From positions 2,914,001 through 2,978,000 of the forward strand of contig JAUSZU010000001.1 of assembly GCA_030817875.1 (NCBI GenBank): a stretch of 64,000 nt of DNA. The letters run 5' to 3'. A program made the position numbers and the translations under genes. The stretch's first letter is position 1, and each line of letters begins with the position of its first letter. Positions 52,292 through 61,037 of this stretch are shown one piece after another. The stretch is from Flavobacterium sp. W4I14. Lineage in GTDB: Bacteria > Bacteroidota > Bacteroidia > Sphingobacteriales > Sphingobacteriaceae. Under the pieces are notes generated by a model. It saw only the letters and a program-made list of their open reading frames with translations, searched no databases and was not told the origin of the DNA.

Positions 52292-53494
52292 ATGAATATT
52301 CACGAATACCAGGGTAAACAAATATTAAAAAGTTTCGGTGTTAACGTTCAAGAAGGAATAGTTGCCGATACTCCTGAGCAAGCTGTTGAGGCTGCTAAGC
52401 AACTGAAAATAGATTACAATTCTGACTGGGTTGTAATTAAAGCGCAAATCCACGCTGGTGGCCGCGGTAAAGGTGGAGGTGTTAAATTAGCCAAAAACCT
52501 TGAAGAAGTTAAACAACGTGCAACCGACATTATTGGTATGCAATTGGTTACTCCTCAAACTGGCCCTGAAGGTAAATTAGTGAGTAAAATTTTAGTTGCC
52601 CAGGATGTTTATTATCCAGGTGCTTCTGAAACCAAAGAATTCTATATTTCGGTATTGTTAGACCGTGCAAAAGGCCGTAACATTATCATGTACAGTACAG
52701 AAGGTGGTATGGATATCGAAGAAGTTGCCGAGCACACTCCACACTTAATTTTCAAAGAAGAAATCGACCCTAAAGTTGGTTTACAGGGTTTCCAAGCCCG
52801 TAAAGTAGCTTTTAACTTAGGCGTTAGTGGTGCTGCACACAAAGAAATGGTTAAATTTGTAACCGCTTTATACAAAGCTTACGAAGCAACTGATTCTTCA
52901 ATGTTCGAAATTAACCCGGTATTAAAAACTTCTGATGATAAAGTAATTGCAGTAGATGCTAAAGTGAATCTGGATGAAAACGCTTTGTTCCGTCATCCTG
53001 ATTATGCAGCAATGCGCGATGTAACGGAAGAAGATCCAATGGAAGTTGAAGCAAGTGCTTCTAACCTAAACTTCGTTAACCTTGATGGTAACGTAGGTTG
53101 TATGGTTAATGGTGCTGGTTTAGCTATGGCTACCATGGATATTATTAAATTGGCCGGTGGTGAGCCTGCTAACTTCTTAGACGTTGGCGGAACTGCTAAT
53201 GCACAAACAGTTAAAGCAGCTTTCAACATCATTTTGAAAGATCCAAACGTTAAAGCAATTTTGATCAACATTTTTGGCGGTATTGTTCGTTGCGACCGTG
53301 TTGCGCAAGGTGTAATCGATGCTTATAAAGAAATCGGTAATATTCCAGTGCCAATTATCTGCCGTTTACAAGGCACAAATGCCGAAGAAGCTAAAAAATT
53401 AATTGATGAGTCTGGCCTTCAGGTTTACTCAGCAATCGCTTTAAAAGAAGCTGCAGATTTAGTTACTAAAGTATTGGCTGAACAAGCGCAATAA
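52292..53494 (+). CDS. sucC: Succinate-CoA ligase, beta subunit (ADP-forming)
   Basis: 400 aa. ATP-grasp domain opening MNIHEYQGKQILKSFGVNVQ, with KAQIHAGGRGKGGGVKLAKN lining the nucleotide site, FEINPVLKTSDDKV and GGIVRCDRVAQGVIDA at the dimer/CoA side. It joins the alpha subunit SucD to make succinyl-CoA reversibly in the TCA cycle. sucD is not adjacent, which is usual in Bacteroidota. It has its own promoter and a terminator at 53541. Confidence 0.97.
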   Translation: MNIHEYQGKQILKSFGVNVQEGIVADTPEQAVEAAKQLKIDYNSDWVVIKAQIHAGGRGKGGGVKLAKNLEEVKQRATDIIGMQLVTPQTGPEGKLVSKILVAQDVYYPGASETKEFYISVLLDRAKGRNIIMYSTEGGMDIEEVAEHTPHLIFKEEIDPKVGLQGFQARKVAFNLGVSGAAHKEMVKFVTALYKAYEATDSSMFEINPVLKTSDDKVIAVDAKVNLDENALFRHPDYAAMRDVTEEDPMEVEASASNLNFVNLDGNVGCMVNGAGLAMATMDIIKLAGGEPANFLDVGGTANAQTVKAAFNIILKDPNVKAILINIFGGIVRCDRVAQGVIDAYKEIGNIPVPIICRLQGTNAEEAKKLIDESGLQVYSAIALKEAADLVTKVLAEQAQ

Positions 53495-53540
53495 GCTTAA
53501 AGTAAGAAGACTAAAGCTTAAAGCATTAATCATAAGATAT

Positions 53541-53577
53541 AAACCTTTCAGTGAAAACTGGAAGGTTTTTTTTTTAT
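53541..53577 (+). terminator. Terminator after sucC
   Basis: AACCTTTCAGT and ACTGGAAGGTT pair around GAAA, followed by ten T residues. Confidence 0.9.
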
Positions 53578-53910
53578 TTCCCTCTTTTAGAGCCGTGTCC
53601 GCAGGACGAGGTGTTCTTTAACCTATCATTACCAGCAATTCAATAGCAATCGACTTAAATGTACTAAGGTGTCTTAGGTGGTCAATATTTTTCTTGGAAA
53701 GCAAGGCTCTACACATTTCGGTTCCGGAAGTCCTGCTATCAAACAATCTTTTTGCGATTGTCAGTCTGAGCGGAGTCGAAGACCCTGCAACGAAAAGTAC
53801 TTTCGTGTTATCAGATTTATTTGACATGAGTCCGTCGTACTTCGGAAAAAAAACACAATGTTAAACTTACGAAGTCTTTCCTGCGCTCGAGCCCTTTTAG
53901 ACTTTGTAAG
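53578..53910. repeat. Repeat-derived region
   Basis: No gene. 53691-53745 is the third, diverged copy of the GCAGG...CCTGC unit (AAAGCAAGGCTCTACACATT). The next 90 bases resemble the inserts of the 21686 copy (ATTTATTTGACATGAGTCCG). Confidence 0.6.
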
Positions 53911-54117
53911 TTAATCTGCGCGGAATTCTAAAATATCACCAGGCTGGCAATCTAAAGCTTTACAGATCGCTTCTAACGTTTCCAAACGGATCGCCTTTGC
54001 TTTGCCTGTTTTAAGTATCGATAAATTAGACATCGTAATCCCTACCCGTTCACTTAATTCGGTTAATGACATTTTACGCCGGGCCAGCATTACATCTAAG
54101 TTGATTATTATTGGCAT
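53911..54117 (-). CDS. XRE-family small DNA-binding protein
   Basis: 68 aa, one Cro/C1 helix-turn-helix: MLARRKMSLTELSERVGITM, then SNLSILKTGKAKAIRLETLE. It is the YozG-like regulator usually encoded with a DUF2975 membrane protein, found here directly upstream on the same strand. It probably represses its own operon. No sensor domain. Confidence 0.92.
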   Translation of the reverse strand: MPIIINLDVMLARRKMSLTELSERVGITMSNLSILKTGKAKAIRLETLEAICKALDCQPGDILEFRAD

Positions 54118-54151
54118 TATAGATTGTAAAGTTAGGGATGTTTCGGTTAAC

Positions 54152-54973
54152 CTAAATGGTTAAATCGTTTTCTTGTTTAATAAACACCGCATCCTTAATA
54201 ACCTTTGACAGGATGATAATTATGATACCTATCCCTATATTAGAGAAGTTCACAGAACCTCCAAAATTAAAATGGAGATCAGCTCCTCCACTATTTGAAA
54301 ATCCGCCAATTAGTCCCTTTGTTTCTAATCGAACTGCAGGTATAATTTGGGCATTTATGAATATGCATACCAACTCAAAAAACTCTACAGAAATCAATAA
54401 TATACCGATGAAAGAAATTAATTTAAAGCTTCTCTTACAGAGAAAGTCTCCTTTGAGATAAATATTAACTAATTTAATCAGAAGAACTAATAAAAGTATT
54501 ATAGCATAAATGCGAATTTGAGCGTAAGAGAACCAAAATGCATTATCTATTTTGCTTTTAGAATGAAATTTCAAAAGTACTGGACCAGTCATCCTTAAAT
54601 CATTATCGACAGTAATTTCATTTTCCTTATCAAGAACGACTAAAGTATTTGTAACCTTTTTGGTTATCACAGAATCGTTTTGTCTATCTCTATTAAATTT
54701 ATCATAACCAGGATATTTCGTCTTCGACCGCGTTTCAAAACTCCCATTTTTGTACCAGATGCAAGTATCGGGAATGGATATACTCATTCCAATTTGTAAA
54801 TAAGTGCCCTGCCCACCTATATCGCCCAGCTCACCGCCACTGGGTATTGAAATATAACGCTTGGTATTAAAAAGATATGAACCCAGATCCATTAGGCAAG
54901 TAAAAGATACAAGACAGATAACGAGCATTAGAAGAGCTCTGATAATCCTGGCTAAAATATTATACTTCATCAT
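54152..54973 (-). CDS. DUF2975 family membrane protein
   Basis: 273 aa with four transmembrane helices: near the N-terminus (ALLMLVICLVSFTCLMDLGS), in the middle (YAQIRIYAIILLLVLLIKLV and FKLISFIGILLISVEFFELV) and near the C-terminus (GIGIIIIILSKVIKDAVFIK). The first loop is large (about 40-145) and extracytoplasmic. It forms a unit with the XRE regulator 34 bases downstream, a common pair. Function unknown; toxin-antitoxin or envelope-stress roles have been suggested for the pair type but are not shown. Confidence 0.9.
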   Translation of the reverse strand: MMKYNILARIIRALLMLVICLVSFTCLMDLGSYLFNTKRYISIPSGGELGDIGGQGTYLQIGMSISIPDTCIWYKNGSFETRSKTKYPGYDKFNRDRQNDSVITKKVTNTLVVLDKENEITVDNDLRMTGPVLLKFHSKSKIDNAFWFSYAQIRIYAIILLLVLLIKLVNIYLKGDFLCKRSFKLISFIGILLISVEFFELVCIFINAQIIPAVRLETKGLIGGFSNSGGADLHFNFGGSVNFSNIGIGIIIIILSKVIKDAVFIKQENDLTI

Positions 54974-55382
54974 TATATCGTTAAATCGTTTCTTGTTAAA
55001 TTCTACTTCCTTATTTACAACCTGACAAAAACTACATGATCAAAAACACCTGGTAACTAGCGCTTTTATTATTTGCTTTAAATAGTTGAAAAATTAAGAA
55101 ACGTCATATTTATTTAATTATTTACAGGGCAAACATAAATAATAAATTATTATAATTCAAATATTATTTATTGTTTTACAATAAATAATATTTGAAAAAC
55201 AATTACAATGTAATTATTCGGACACATCATGTCAGGATTTTATTTGGAATGGTTTTTGCTGTAAGTAAAACTGTAAAAAACTTGTGCAAACAGTAACATT
55301 TTCAGCATTTTATCCTTTCGGATTGCTATACAATTTCGTAACTTTGCACACTCAATAATTAAAGAGCACACAATTCGTATAA
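54974..55382. repeat. rpoD upstream region with a perfect 19-bp palindrome
   Basis: 55156-55174 is the exact complement of 55178-55196, with loop TTT (TTCAAATATTATTTATTGT, TTT, ACAATAAATAATATTTGAA). The rest is AT-rich with no gene. The -7 box TAACTTTG of rpoD lies at 55339-55346. Confidence 0.85.
55339..55346 (+). promoter_or_regulatory. -7 box of the primary sigma factor gene
   Basis: TAACTTTG, exact match to TAnnTTTG, 37 bases before the ATG. Confidence 0.7.
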
Positions 55383-56243
55383 ATGAGACAACTCAAGATA
55401 ACGCAATCCATTACCAACCGTGAAAGTCAGTCATTAGATAAATACCTACACGAAATTGGCAAAGTAGATTTAATAACAGCAGAAGAGGAAGTAATTTTAG
55501 CAAGGAAGATTCGTGAGGGCGATCAGGCTGCATTAGAGCGATTGACTAAGACCAACTTGCGTTTCGTTGTATCTGTTGCAAAACAATATCAAAATCAGGG
55601 CTTAACCTTAGGCGATTTAATCAATGAAGGTAACTTAGGTTTAATTAAAGCGGCAAAACGTTTTGATGAGACTAAAGGTTTCAAATTCATTTCTTATGCC
55701 GTTTGGTGGATTCGTCAATCTATTTTGCAGGCAATTGCCGAGCAAAGCCGTATTGTACGTTTACCTTTAAACCAGGTAGGTTCATTAAGCAAGATCAGTA
55801 AAGCTTTCTCTAAATTAGAGCAAGAATACGAACGCGAACCTTCTCCTGAAGAACTTGCTGATATTTTAGAAACTACAGTGGATAAAATTTCAGACACACT
55901 TAGTAATTCAGGCCGTCACGTATCAATGGATGCTCCATTTGTTCAAGGTGAAGAAAATACATTATTAGATGTATTGGAAAACCACGAACCAAATACAGAT
56001 AGTTCATTGATTAATGAATCTTTATCAGAAGAAATTAAACGTTCTTTATCTACTTTAACTGAAAGAGAAAGAGAAATTATCGTTTTATTCTTCGGCTTAG
56101 GTTCCAACCATCCCCTTTCTCTAGAAGAAATTGGAGAGAAATTTAATTTAACCCGCGAACGTGTTCGCCAGATTAAGGATAAAGCGTTACAGCGTTTACG
56201 TCATACGTCAAGAAGTAAAATCTTAAAATCTTATTTAGGATAG
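55383..56243 (+). CDS. rpoD: Primary sigma factor, Bacteroidota type
   Basis: 286 aa, much shorter than proteobacterial sigma-70 (no region 1.1 and no large non-conserved region), as is usual for the phylum's sigma-A. Region 1.2 is [20 protein letters not shown], region 2 is [20 protein letters not shown] (2.4 around [12 protein letters not shown]), region 3 is [20 protein letters not shown] and region 4.2 is [20 protein letters not shown]. It directs RNA polymerase to TTTG/TAnnTTTG promoters, several of which are visible in this window. Flanked by its own terminator. Confidence 0.96.
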   Translation: MRQLKITQSITNRESQSLDKYLHEIGKVDLITAEEEVILARKIREGDQAALERLTKTNLRFVVSVAKQYQNQGLTLGDLINEGNLGLIKAAKRFDETKGFKFISYAVWWIRQSILQAIAEQSRIVRLPLNQVGSLSKISKAFSKLEQEYEREPSPEELADILETTVDKISDTLSNSGRHVSMDAPFVQGEENTLLDVLENHEPNTDSSLINESLSEEIKRSLSTLTEREREIIVLFFGLGSNHPLSLEEIGEKFNLTRERVRQIKDKALQRLRHTSRSKILKSYLG

Positions 56244-56264
56244 GAAATTAGACTCATATAAACA

Positions 56265-56296
56265 AAAAAAGATCGGCTATTGGCCGATCTTTTTTT
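56265..56296 (+). terminator. Terminator after rpoD
   Basis: AAAAAAAGATCGGC and GCCGATCTTTTTTT pair around TATTG. Works in both directions. Confidence 0.9.
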
Positions 56297-56422
56297 GTTT
56301 ATTAGATTTCTCCTGCGAAGGAGTGCCTTTGGAACGCTACGGTCGAAATGACGATTACACGCTACCAATCTTTTTTGTTAACTACAACTAAGTTTATCGT
56401 TATGATTTTATATCTTTAAGTC

Positions 56423-56785
56423 ATGTCGATTGGTCTACTCAAAAAATCCTTAACCATATACAAACCCATTTTTTTATGGAATGTACTGGTCAGCTTGCTC
56501 ACATCAGTATTTTTCATTTTAAATGGCTTTAAGGAGCCAGAAATTTATTCCTTTGCCGTATTCATCAAACTTATCGGTTGGGTATTTTCTGTTGCCATAT
56601 ATTTCATGTTTTATCAATCTACTGCATACTTTTTCAAAAATCAGGGCATAGGCTTTAGAAAAATCATGACAAACCTGATTTTATATGATTTAATTGTTTT
56701 TATCGGAATCTTAATCATTTCATCAATATGCAAAGACTTTTTATCGATAGTGTTAACCAAACTTTTGCAGATCGGGAAGTATTAA
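56423..56785 (+). CDS. Small membrane protein, probable ABC subunit
   Basis: 120 aa with three transmembrane helices (FLWNVLVSLLTSVFFILNGF; YSFAVFIKLIGWVFSVAIYF; IGILIISSICKDFLSIVLTK). Its 3' end overlaps the ABC ATPase start by 58 bases in a different frame, so the two are tightly co-expressed. It is likely the membrane partner of the ATPase, though far shorter than a usual permease. Confidence 0.75.
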   Translation: MSIGLLKKSLTIYKPIFLWNVLVSLLTSVFFILNGFKEPEIYSFAVFIKLIGWVFSVAIYFMFYQSTAYFFKNQGIGFRKIMTNLILYDLIVFIGILIISSICKDFLSIVLTKLLQIGKY

Positions 56786-57387
56786 GCAGCGTTTACCTTA
56801 ACTGTAAAATTGGTGAAGTAGTCGGTTTATTGGGCAGGAATGGATCCGGTAAATCAACTATGTTACAGATCATTTTTGGAAGTGTAAAAGCAAACTTCAA
56901 ATACCTTAATATAAATAATAAAGTATATGAAAAAGGCTATCTGTCAAACAATCTGTCTTATTTGCCTCAGGATAATTTTATTCCAAACCAGATTAGTATT
57001 TTTCAGGCCATTAATATCTTTTGCAAAAAACGGCAAGCTGAATTACAGCAAATTGAAGTTGTTGCAAATCATTTAAAGTCTAAATTTTATAACCTATCTG
57101 GTGGAGAACGCAGGTTTGTAGAATGTTTATTAATGATTTACAGCGATGCACAATATATACTTCTCGATGAGCCATTTTCGCAGTTATCGCCACTGTGGAT
57201 CGAAGAATTGAAAGACCATATTAATCGGATGAAAGCATACAAAGGTTTTATCATTACCGATCATTACTACAAGTCTATTTTAGCTATTTCCGATCGTATT
57301 GTACTTTTGCACAATCGATGCAACTACAACATCAACAGTAAAGAAGACCTGGTTTTGCATGGCTATTTACCAGGATTTACAGTTTAA
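56728..57387 (+). CDS. ABC transporter ATP-binding protein, compact
   Basis: 219 aa. Walker A GRNGSGKSTMLQII, signature YNLSGGERRFVECLL, Walker B YILLDEPFSQLSP and switch His in ITDHYYKSIL. After the Walker B Glu come FSQLS residues instead of the usual NLD. It overlaps the small membrane protein upstream by 58 bases. The substrate is unknown; such two-gene compact units are often for antibiotics or lantibiotic-type export. Confidence 0.9.
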   Translation: MQRLFIDSVNQTFADREVLSSVYLNCKIGEVVGLLGRNGSGKSTMLQIIFGSVKANFKYLNINNKVYEKGYLSNNLSYLPQDNFIPNQISIFQAINIFCKKRQAELQQIEVVANHLKSKFYNLSGGERRFVECLLMIYSDAQYILLDEPFSQLSPLWIEELKDHINRMKAYKGFIITDHYYKSILAISDRIVLLHNRCNYNINSKEDLVLHGYLPGFTV

Positions 57388-57584
57388 ATTTAAAAACTGT
57401 GTCATGCTGATCCGATGGTTATCGGATTTATTTCAGCATCTATCGTCAACAGCTCAAATTAAAAGATCCTGAAACAAGTTCAGGATGACGATTGCCTAGC
57501 CAGACGCGTCATGCTGAATTTATTTCATCCATCTTAAGCAAATTAAAACTCCTGAATCAAGTTAAGGATGACGATTTTCTCGTC
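57388..57584. repeat. Two copies of a GTCATGCTGA repeat, one with an inserted palindrome
   Basis: 57401-57441 reads GTCATGCTGA, then TCCGATGGTTATCGG, then ATTTATTTCA. The copy at 57508-57527 has GTCATGCTGAATTTATTTCA without the insert. AAGTTCAGGATGACGAT motifs follow both. Confidence 0.85.
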
Positions 57585-58448
57585 TTAGAACAACAGATGT
57601 TTCACTGTCAATCCGTTATTAATTAACTGTTTCAACGAATCAATACCGATTCTTAAATGTGTTTCTACATATTTTTCGGTTACGCTGCTATCACTTTCAG
57701 CAGTTTTAACACCTTCAGGAATCATCGGTTGATCGGAAACTAAAAGCAATGCGCCTGCTGGGATTTTGTTGGCAAAGGCTGTGGTAAAAACCGTAGCCGT
57801 TTCCATATCCACTGCCATCGCCCTTAAAGTTTTCAAGTATTTTTTAAATTCTTTATCGTGCTCCCAAACCCTGCGGTTGGTGGTATAACAGGTTCCGGTC
57901 CAGTAATCCCTACCATGATCACGTATGGTTGTAGAAATCGCTTTCTGCAAGGCGAATGCTGGCAATGCAGGCACCTCTGCCGGCAGGTAATCATTTGACG
58001 TACCTTCTCCCCTGATTGCGGCAATAGGCAAAATTAAATCGCCCAATTGGTTTTTCTTCTTCAAACCACCACATTTACCTAAAAATAAAACAGCTTTAGG
58101 TTTAATGGCCGTCAATAAGTCCATCATGGTTGCTGCCAAGGGGCTTCCCATACCAAAGTTGATAATCGTAATGCCATTTGCGGTAACACTTTGCATAGGC
58201 TTATCTAAACCCATAATCGGTGCATTATCGTTCCATTCAGAAAACATGCTTACATACTTGCTGAAATTGGTTAGCAGGATATAATCGCCAAATTGATCCA
58301 AGGGCCTACCGGTATAACGTGGCAACCAGTTTTTAACAATTTCATCTTTCGATTTTAGTCCAGATTTAACAGGAGTTTCTACTTCTTTTATTTTTTTCGA
58401 TTTCTCTACAATTTCCTCGTCTTTTTTTACGTCTTTTTCTTCGTTCAT
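57585..58448 (-). CDS. amn: AMP nucleosidase
   Basis: 287 aa, short form (E. coli Amn is 484 aa with an extra N-terminal regulatory part). It hydrolyses AMP to adenine and ribose 5-phosphate. An acidic, Lys/Glu-rich N-terminus (about 1-30) precedes the phosphorylase-like core: GITIINFGMGSPLAATMMDL, LFLGKCGGLKKKNQLGDLIL and MAVDMETATVFTTAFANKIP, with the family's Glu that contacts ribose. Cytosolic hexamer expected. It lies 58 bases beyond the clpX terminator on the same strand. Confidence 0.93.
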   Translation of the reverse strand: MNEEKDVKKDEEIVEKSKKIKEVETPVKSGLKSKDEIVKNWLPRYTGRPLDQFGDYILLTNFSKYVSMFSEWNDNAPIMGLDKPMQSVTANGITIINFGMGSPLAATMMDLLTAIKPKAVLFLGKCGGLKKKNQLGDLILPIAAIRGEGTSNDYLPAEVPALPAFALQKAISTTIRDHGRDYWTGTCYTTNRRVWEHDKEFKKYLKTLRAMAVDMETATVFTTAFANKIPAGALLLVSDQPMIPEGVKTAESDSSVTEKYVETHLRIGIDSLKQLINNGLTVKHLLF

Positions 58449-58506
58449 ATTCTTTTAGTTTTGAGCATAGCACTTGGCGCTTAGCGTTAACAAATATTGT
58501 ATTAAA

Positions 58507-58538
58507 AAAAAATCCCCCCGCTTTCGCGAGAGGATTGA
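58507..58538 (-). terminator. Terminator after clpX
   Basis: On the minus strand ATCCTCTCGC and GCGGGGGGAT pair around GAAA, followed by nine T residues. Confidence 0.85.
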
Positions 58539-58542
58539 ATTT

Positions 58543-59781
58543 TTAAGCGGCCTGCAACTTTTTAAAGTCGGCCTTTTCAAATTTCTCTATCGCGTAATCG
58601 AGATTGATGTGCAATTCCTTGACATCCGTCTGCGTTGGCGTATCAAACATCGCATCCAACATAATCGCTTCACAGATCGATCTTAAACCACGTGCCCCCA
58701 ATTTATATTCCATTGCTTTATCTACAATAAAATTTAAAACATCTTCATCAAAAACAAGCTTTACGTCTTCATAAGCAAAAAGCTTTACATACTGCTTGAT
58801 CAATGAATTTTTAGGTGCGGTTAAAATGTTTCTTAAAGATTCTTTATCCAATGGGTTTAAGTGGGAAAGAACCGGTATACGACCAATTAATTCCGGAATT
58901 AATCCAAAAGATTTCAAATCTTGAGGGGTAATATACTTATAAAGATTTTTAAGATCTAAAACTGTCTCATCTTTCTTAACTTTATAACCTACAGCCTGCG
59001 TGCGTAAACGGTTGGCAATTTTACGTTCAATGCCATCAAATGCCCCCCCACAGATAAACAGAATGTTATTTGTGTTTACCGGGATCATTTTCTGATCTGG
59101 GTGCTTACGTCCGCCCTGAGGTGGAACGTTTACAACTGTGCCTTCTAAAATTTTCAACAAAGCCTGCTGAACACCTTCTCCCGATACGTCACGTGTAATG
59201 GATGGGTTATCACTTTTACGCGCTACTTTATCTACCTCATCAATGTAAACGATACCGCGTTCAGCAGCTGTTACATCATAATCAGCAGCTTGAAGCAAAC
59301 GTGTTAAAATACTTTCAACATCTTCACCGACATAACCTGCTTCGGTTAAAACCGTCGCATCGCAGATACAGAATGGTACATGCAAAATTTTCGCAATGGT
59401 TTTAGCCAAAAGTGTTTTACCAGTACCTGTTTCGCCCACCAACATGATATTTGATTTTTCGATCTCAATCTCGTCTTTATCAACTTTTTGATTTAAACGT
59501 TTGTAGTGATTGTAAACGGCAACGGATAATACCTTTTTAGCATCGTCCTGACCAATAACATACTGATCAAGATGTTGTTTAATTTCAAGAGGCTTTAATA
59601 AGTTTATCGCCTCTTGAATATTTTTTGTCCCTTTGGTCCCTAATTCTTGCGCAAGCAATTGATTGGCCTGGGTTACACATTTATCGCAGATAAACGCATC
59701 CATGCCCTCAATCAACATTAACGTTTCATGCTTGCCAGAATGGCAGAATGAACAACGGGATTCTTTATTTTGTTTCGCCAT
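58543..59781 (-). CDS. clpX: ATP-dependent Clp protease ATP-binding subunit ClpX
   Basis: 412 aa from the Met at 59781 (MAKQNKESRCSFCHSG); the 14 extra N-terminal codons in frame are not conserved. A C4 zinc finger is at about 10-40 (CSFC..CDKC). Walker A is GETGTGKTLLAKTIA, Walker B is GIVYIDEVDKVARKS, sensor-2 region is YKLGARGLRSICEAIMLDAM, and the ClpP-contact loop is IGF-like. It unfolds tagged proteins and feeds them to ClpP. The 59765-59781 overlap with clpP (17 bases) means translational coupling. Confidence 0.97.
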   Translation of the reverse strand: MAKQNKESRCSFCHSGKHETLMLIEGMDAFICDKCVTQANQLLAQELGTKGTKNIQEAINLLKPLEIKQHLDQYVIGQDDAKKVLSVAVYNHYKRLNQKVDKDEIEIEKSNIMLVGETGTGKTLLAKTIAKILHVPFCICDATVLTEAGYVGEDVESILTRLLQAADYDVTAAERGIVYIDEVDKVARKSDNPSITRDVSGEGVQQALLKILEGTVVNVPPQGGRKHPDQKMIPVNTNNILFICGGAFDGIERKIANRLRTQAVGYKVKKDETVLDLKNLYKYITPQDLKSFGLIPELIGRIPVLSHLNPLDKESLRNILTAPKNSLIKQYVKLFAYEDVKLVFDEDVLNFIVDKAMEYKLGARGLRSICEAIMLDAMFDTPTQTDVKELHINLDYAIEKFEKADFKKLQAA

Positions 59782-60472
59782 CTTTTTTTGCGTTTCTCGA
59801 TAACACCTCATCAACCATACCAAATCCTTTTGCCTCGTCAGCTGTCATCCAGTAATCGCGATCTGAAGCTTTCTCTACCCAATCATATGTTTGCCCAGAG
59901 TGCTCTGAAATAATATCGTATAATTCTTTTTTCAATTTTAACATCTCTCTCAAATTGATCTCCATATCAGATGCTACACCTTGTGCGCCTCCTGATGGTT
60001 GGTGAATCATTACTCTTGAGTGGGGTAATGCAGCACGTTTTCCTTTTGCACCTGCTACCAATAAAACTGCTCCCATTGATGCGGCCATTCCTGTACAGAT
60101 TGTAGCTACATCTGGCTGTATATATTGCATGGTATCATAAATACCTAAACCTGCATAAACCGAACCACCTGGCGAGTTAATGTAGATCTGGATATCTCTA
60201 TCGGCATCTGTTGATTGCAAAAACAACAACTGAGCCTGAATGATATTGGCATTCTGATCGTAAATCGCATCACCTAAAAAGATAATACGGTCCATCATTA
60301 ACCTGGAAAAAACATCCATTTGAGCTACATTCAACTGGCGTTCTTCAATGATATATGGTGTCATGCTCTTAGGGTCCAGATTAGCCTGAGCAATAAATTT
60401 ATCTACGTGTAAACCGCCAATTCCCTGATGTTTAACGGCAAATTTTCTGAATTCTTGTGAATCTATGTTCAT
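59765..60472 (-). CDS. clpP: ATP-dependent Clp protease proteolytic subunit ClpP
   Basis: 235 aa, longer N-terminus than E. coli (207 aa). Catalytic triad: Ser132 in GMAASMGAVL, His157 in PHSRVMIHQPSGG, Asp206 in SDRDYWMT. It forms a 14-mer barrel with ClpX. It precedes clpX with an overlap and follows, after a 153-base gap, a four-helix-bundle gene placed between it and the trigger factor. Confidence 0.97.
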   Translation of the reverse strand: MNIDSQEFRKFAVKHQGIGGLHVDKFIAQANLDPKSMTPYIIEERQLNVAQMDVFSRLMMDRIIFLGDAIYDQNANIIQAQLLFLQSTDADRDIQIYINSPGGSVYAGLGIYDTMQYIQPDVATICTGMAASMGAVLLVAGAKGKRAALPHSRVMIHQPSGGAQGVASDMEINLREMLKLKKELYDIISEHSGQTYDWVEKASDRDYWMTADEAKGFGMVDEVLSRNAKKDGETK

Positions 60473-60625
60473 TATGTGAGTTTTTTAGCAGAGGGCATAG
60501 CGTTTTGAGCTCCTGTTCCCCATCGTTTCGTGAATAATAAAAAACCAAAATATAAATAATATTTCAATTATGTATTGCTTAGACAAAGAGTATACCATAT
60601 CAAAATCTATGACAATATAGCACGC

Positions 60626-60985
60626 TCATGACTTCAAACTTTTAGAAAAGCTAGAAATCATCCTTGCTAAAATATCTAAATCTTCTAACAAATCTGCCAA
60701 ATCCTTGTCAGAAACTAGTAATCTTAAATTTAATACTAAAAGAATATTAGCATTCTCAAAAACAGATCGATGTGCAAAGTTTAAGAATCTTCGAAAATCG
60801 GGTGTAGAGTTAGAGCCAGAACCTTCTGCAATATTATTAGATACGCTAAGAGCAGCTCCTCGAAGCTGCTCTGCGAATCTAAACTTTTTTATTTCTTCCA
60901 ATTTCTCAGAAATATCAATCAATTTATTACCTACAATTATAGCCCTCTGCCAAATTAGCAAGTCTTGAAATCTAAATTTTGCCAT
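60626..60985 (-). CDS. Four-helix-bundle protein (S23/IVP-like)
   Basis: 119 aa. FQDLLIWQRAIIVGNKLIDI, then AEQLRGAALSVSNNIAEGSG and FLNFAHRSVFENANILLVLN are signatures of the bacterial 23S rRNA intervening-sequence protein family. These genes lie in rRNA intervening sequences in some bacteria, but most Bacteroidota copies, like this one, are stand-alone. Function unknown. It sits between tig and clpP on the same strand, splitting the usual tig-clpP-clpX order; the other genes are in normal orientation. Confidence 0.92.
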   Translation of the reverse strand: MAKFRFQDLLIWQRAIIVGNKLIDISEKLEEIKKFRFAEQLRGAALSVSNNIAEGSGSNSTPDFRRFLNFAHRSVFENANILLVLNLRLLVSDKDLADLLEDLDILARMISSFSKSLKS

Positions 60986-61037
60986 TAGGCAAAATAAAAT
61001 TTTATATCATGATATTAAAATCACCAGGCGCTATGCC

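Noticed and set aside
54156..54461. 101-codon plus-strand frame
   Set aside because: Antisense shadow of DUF2975.
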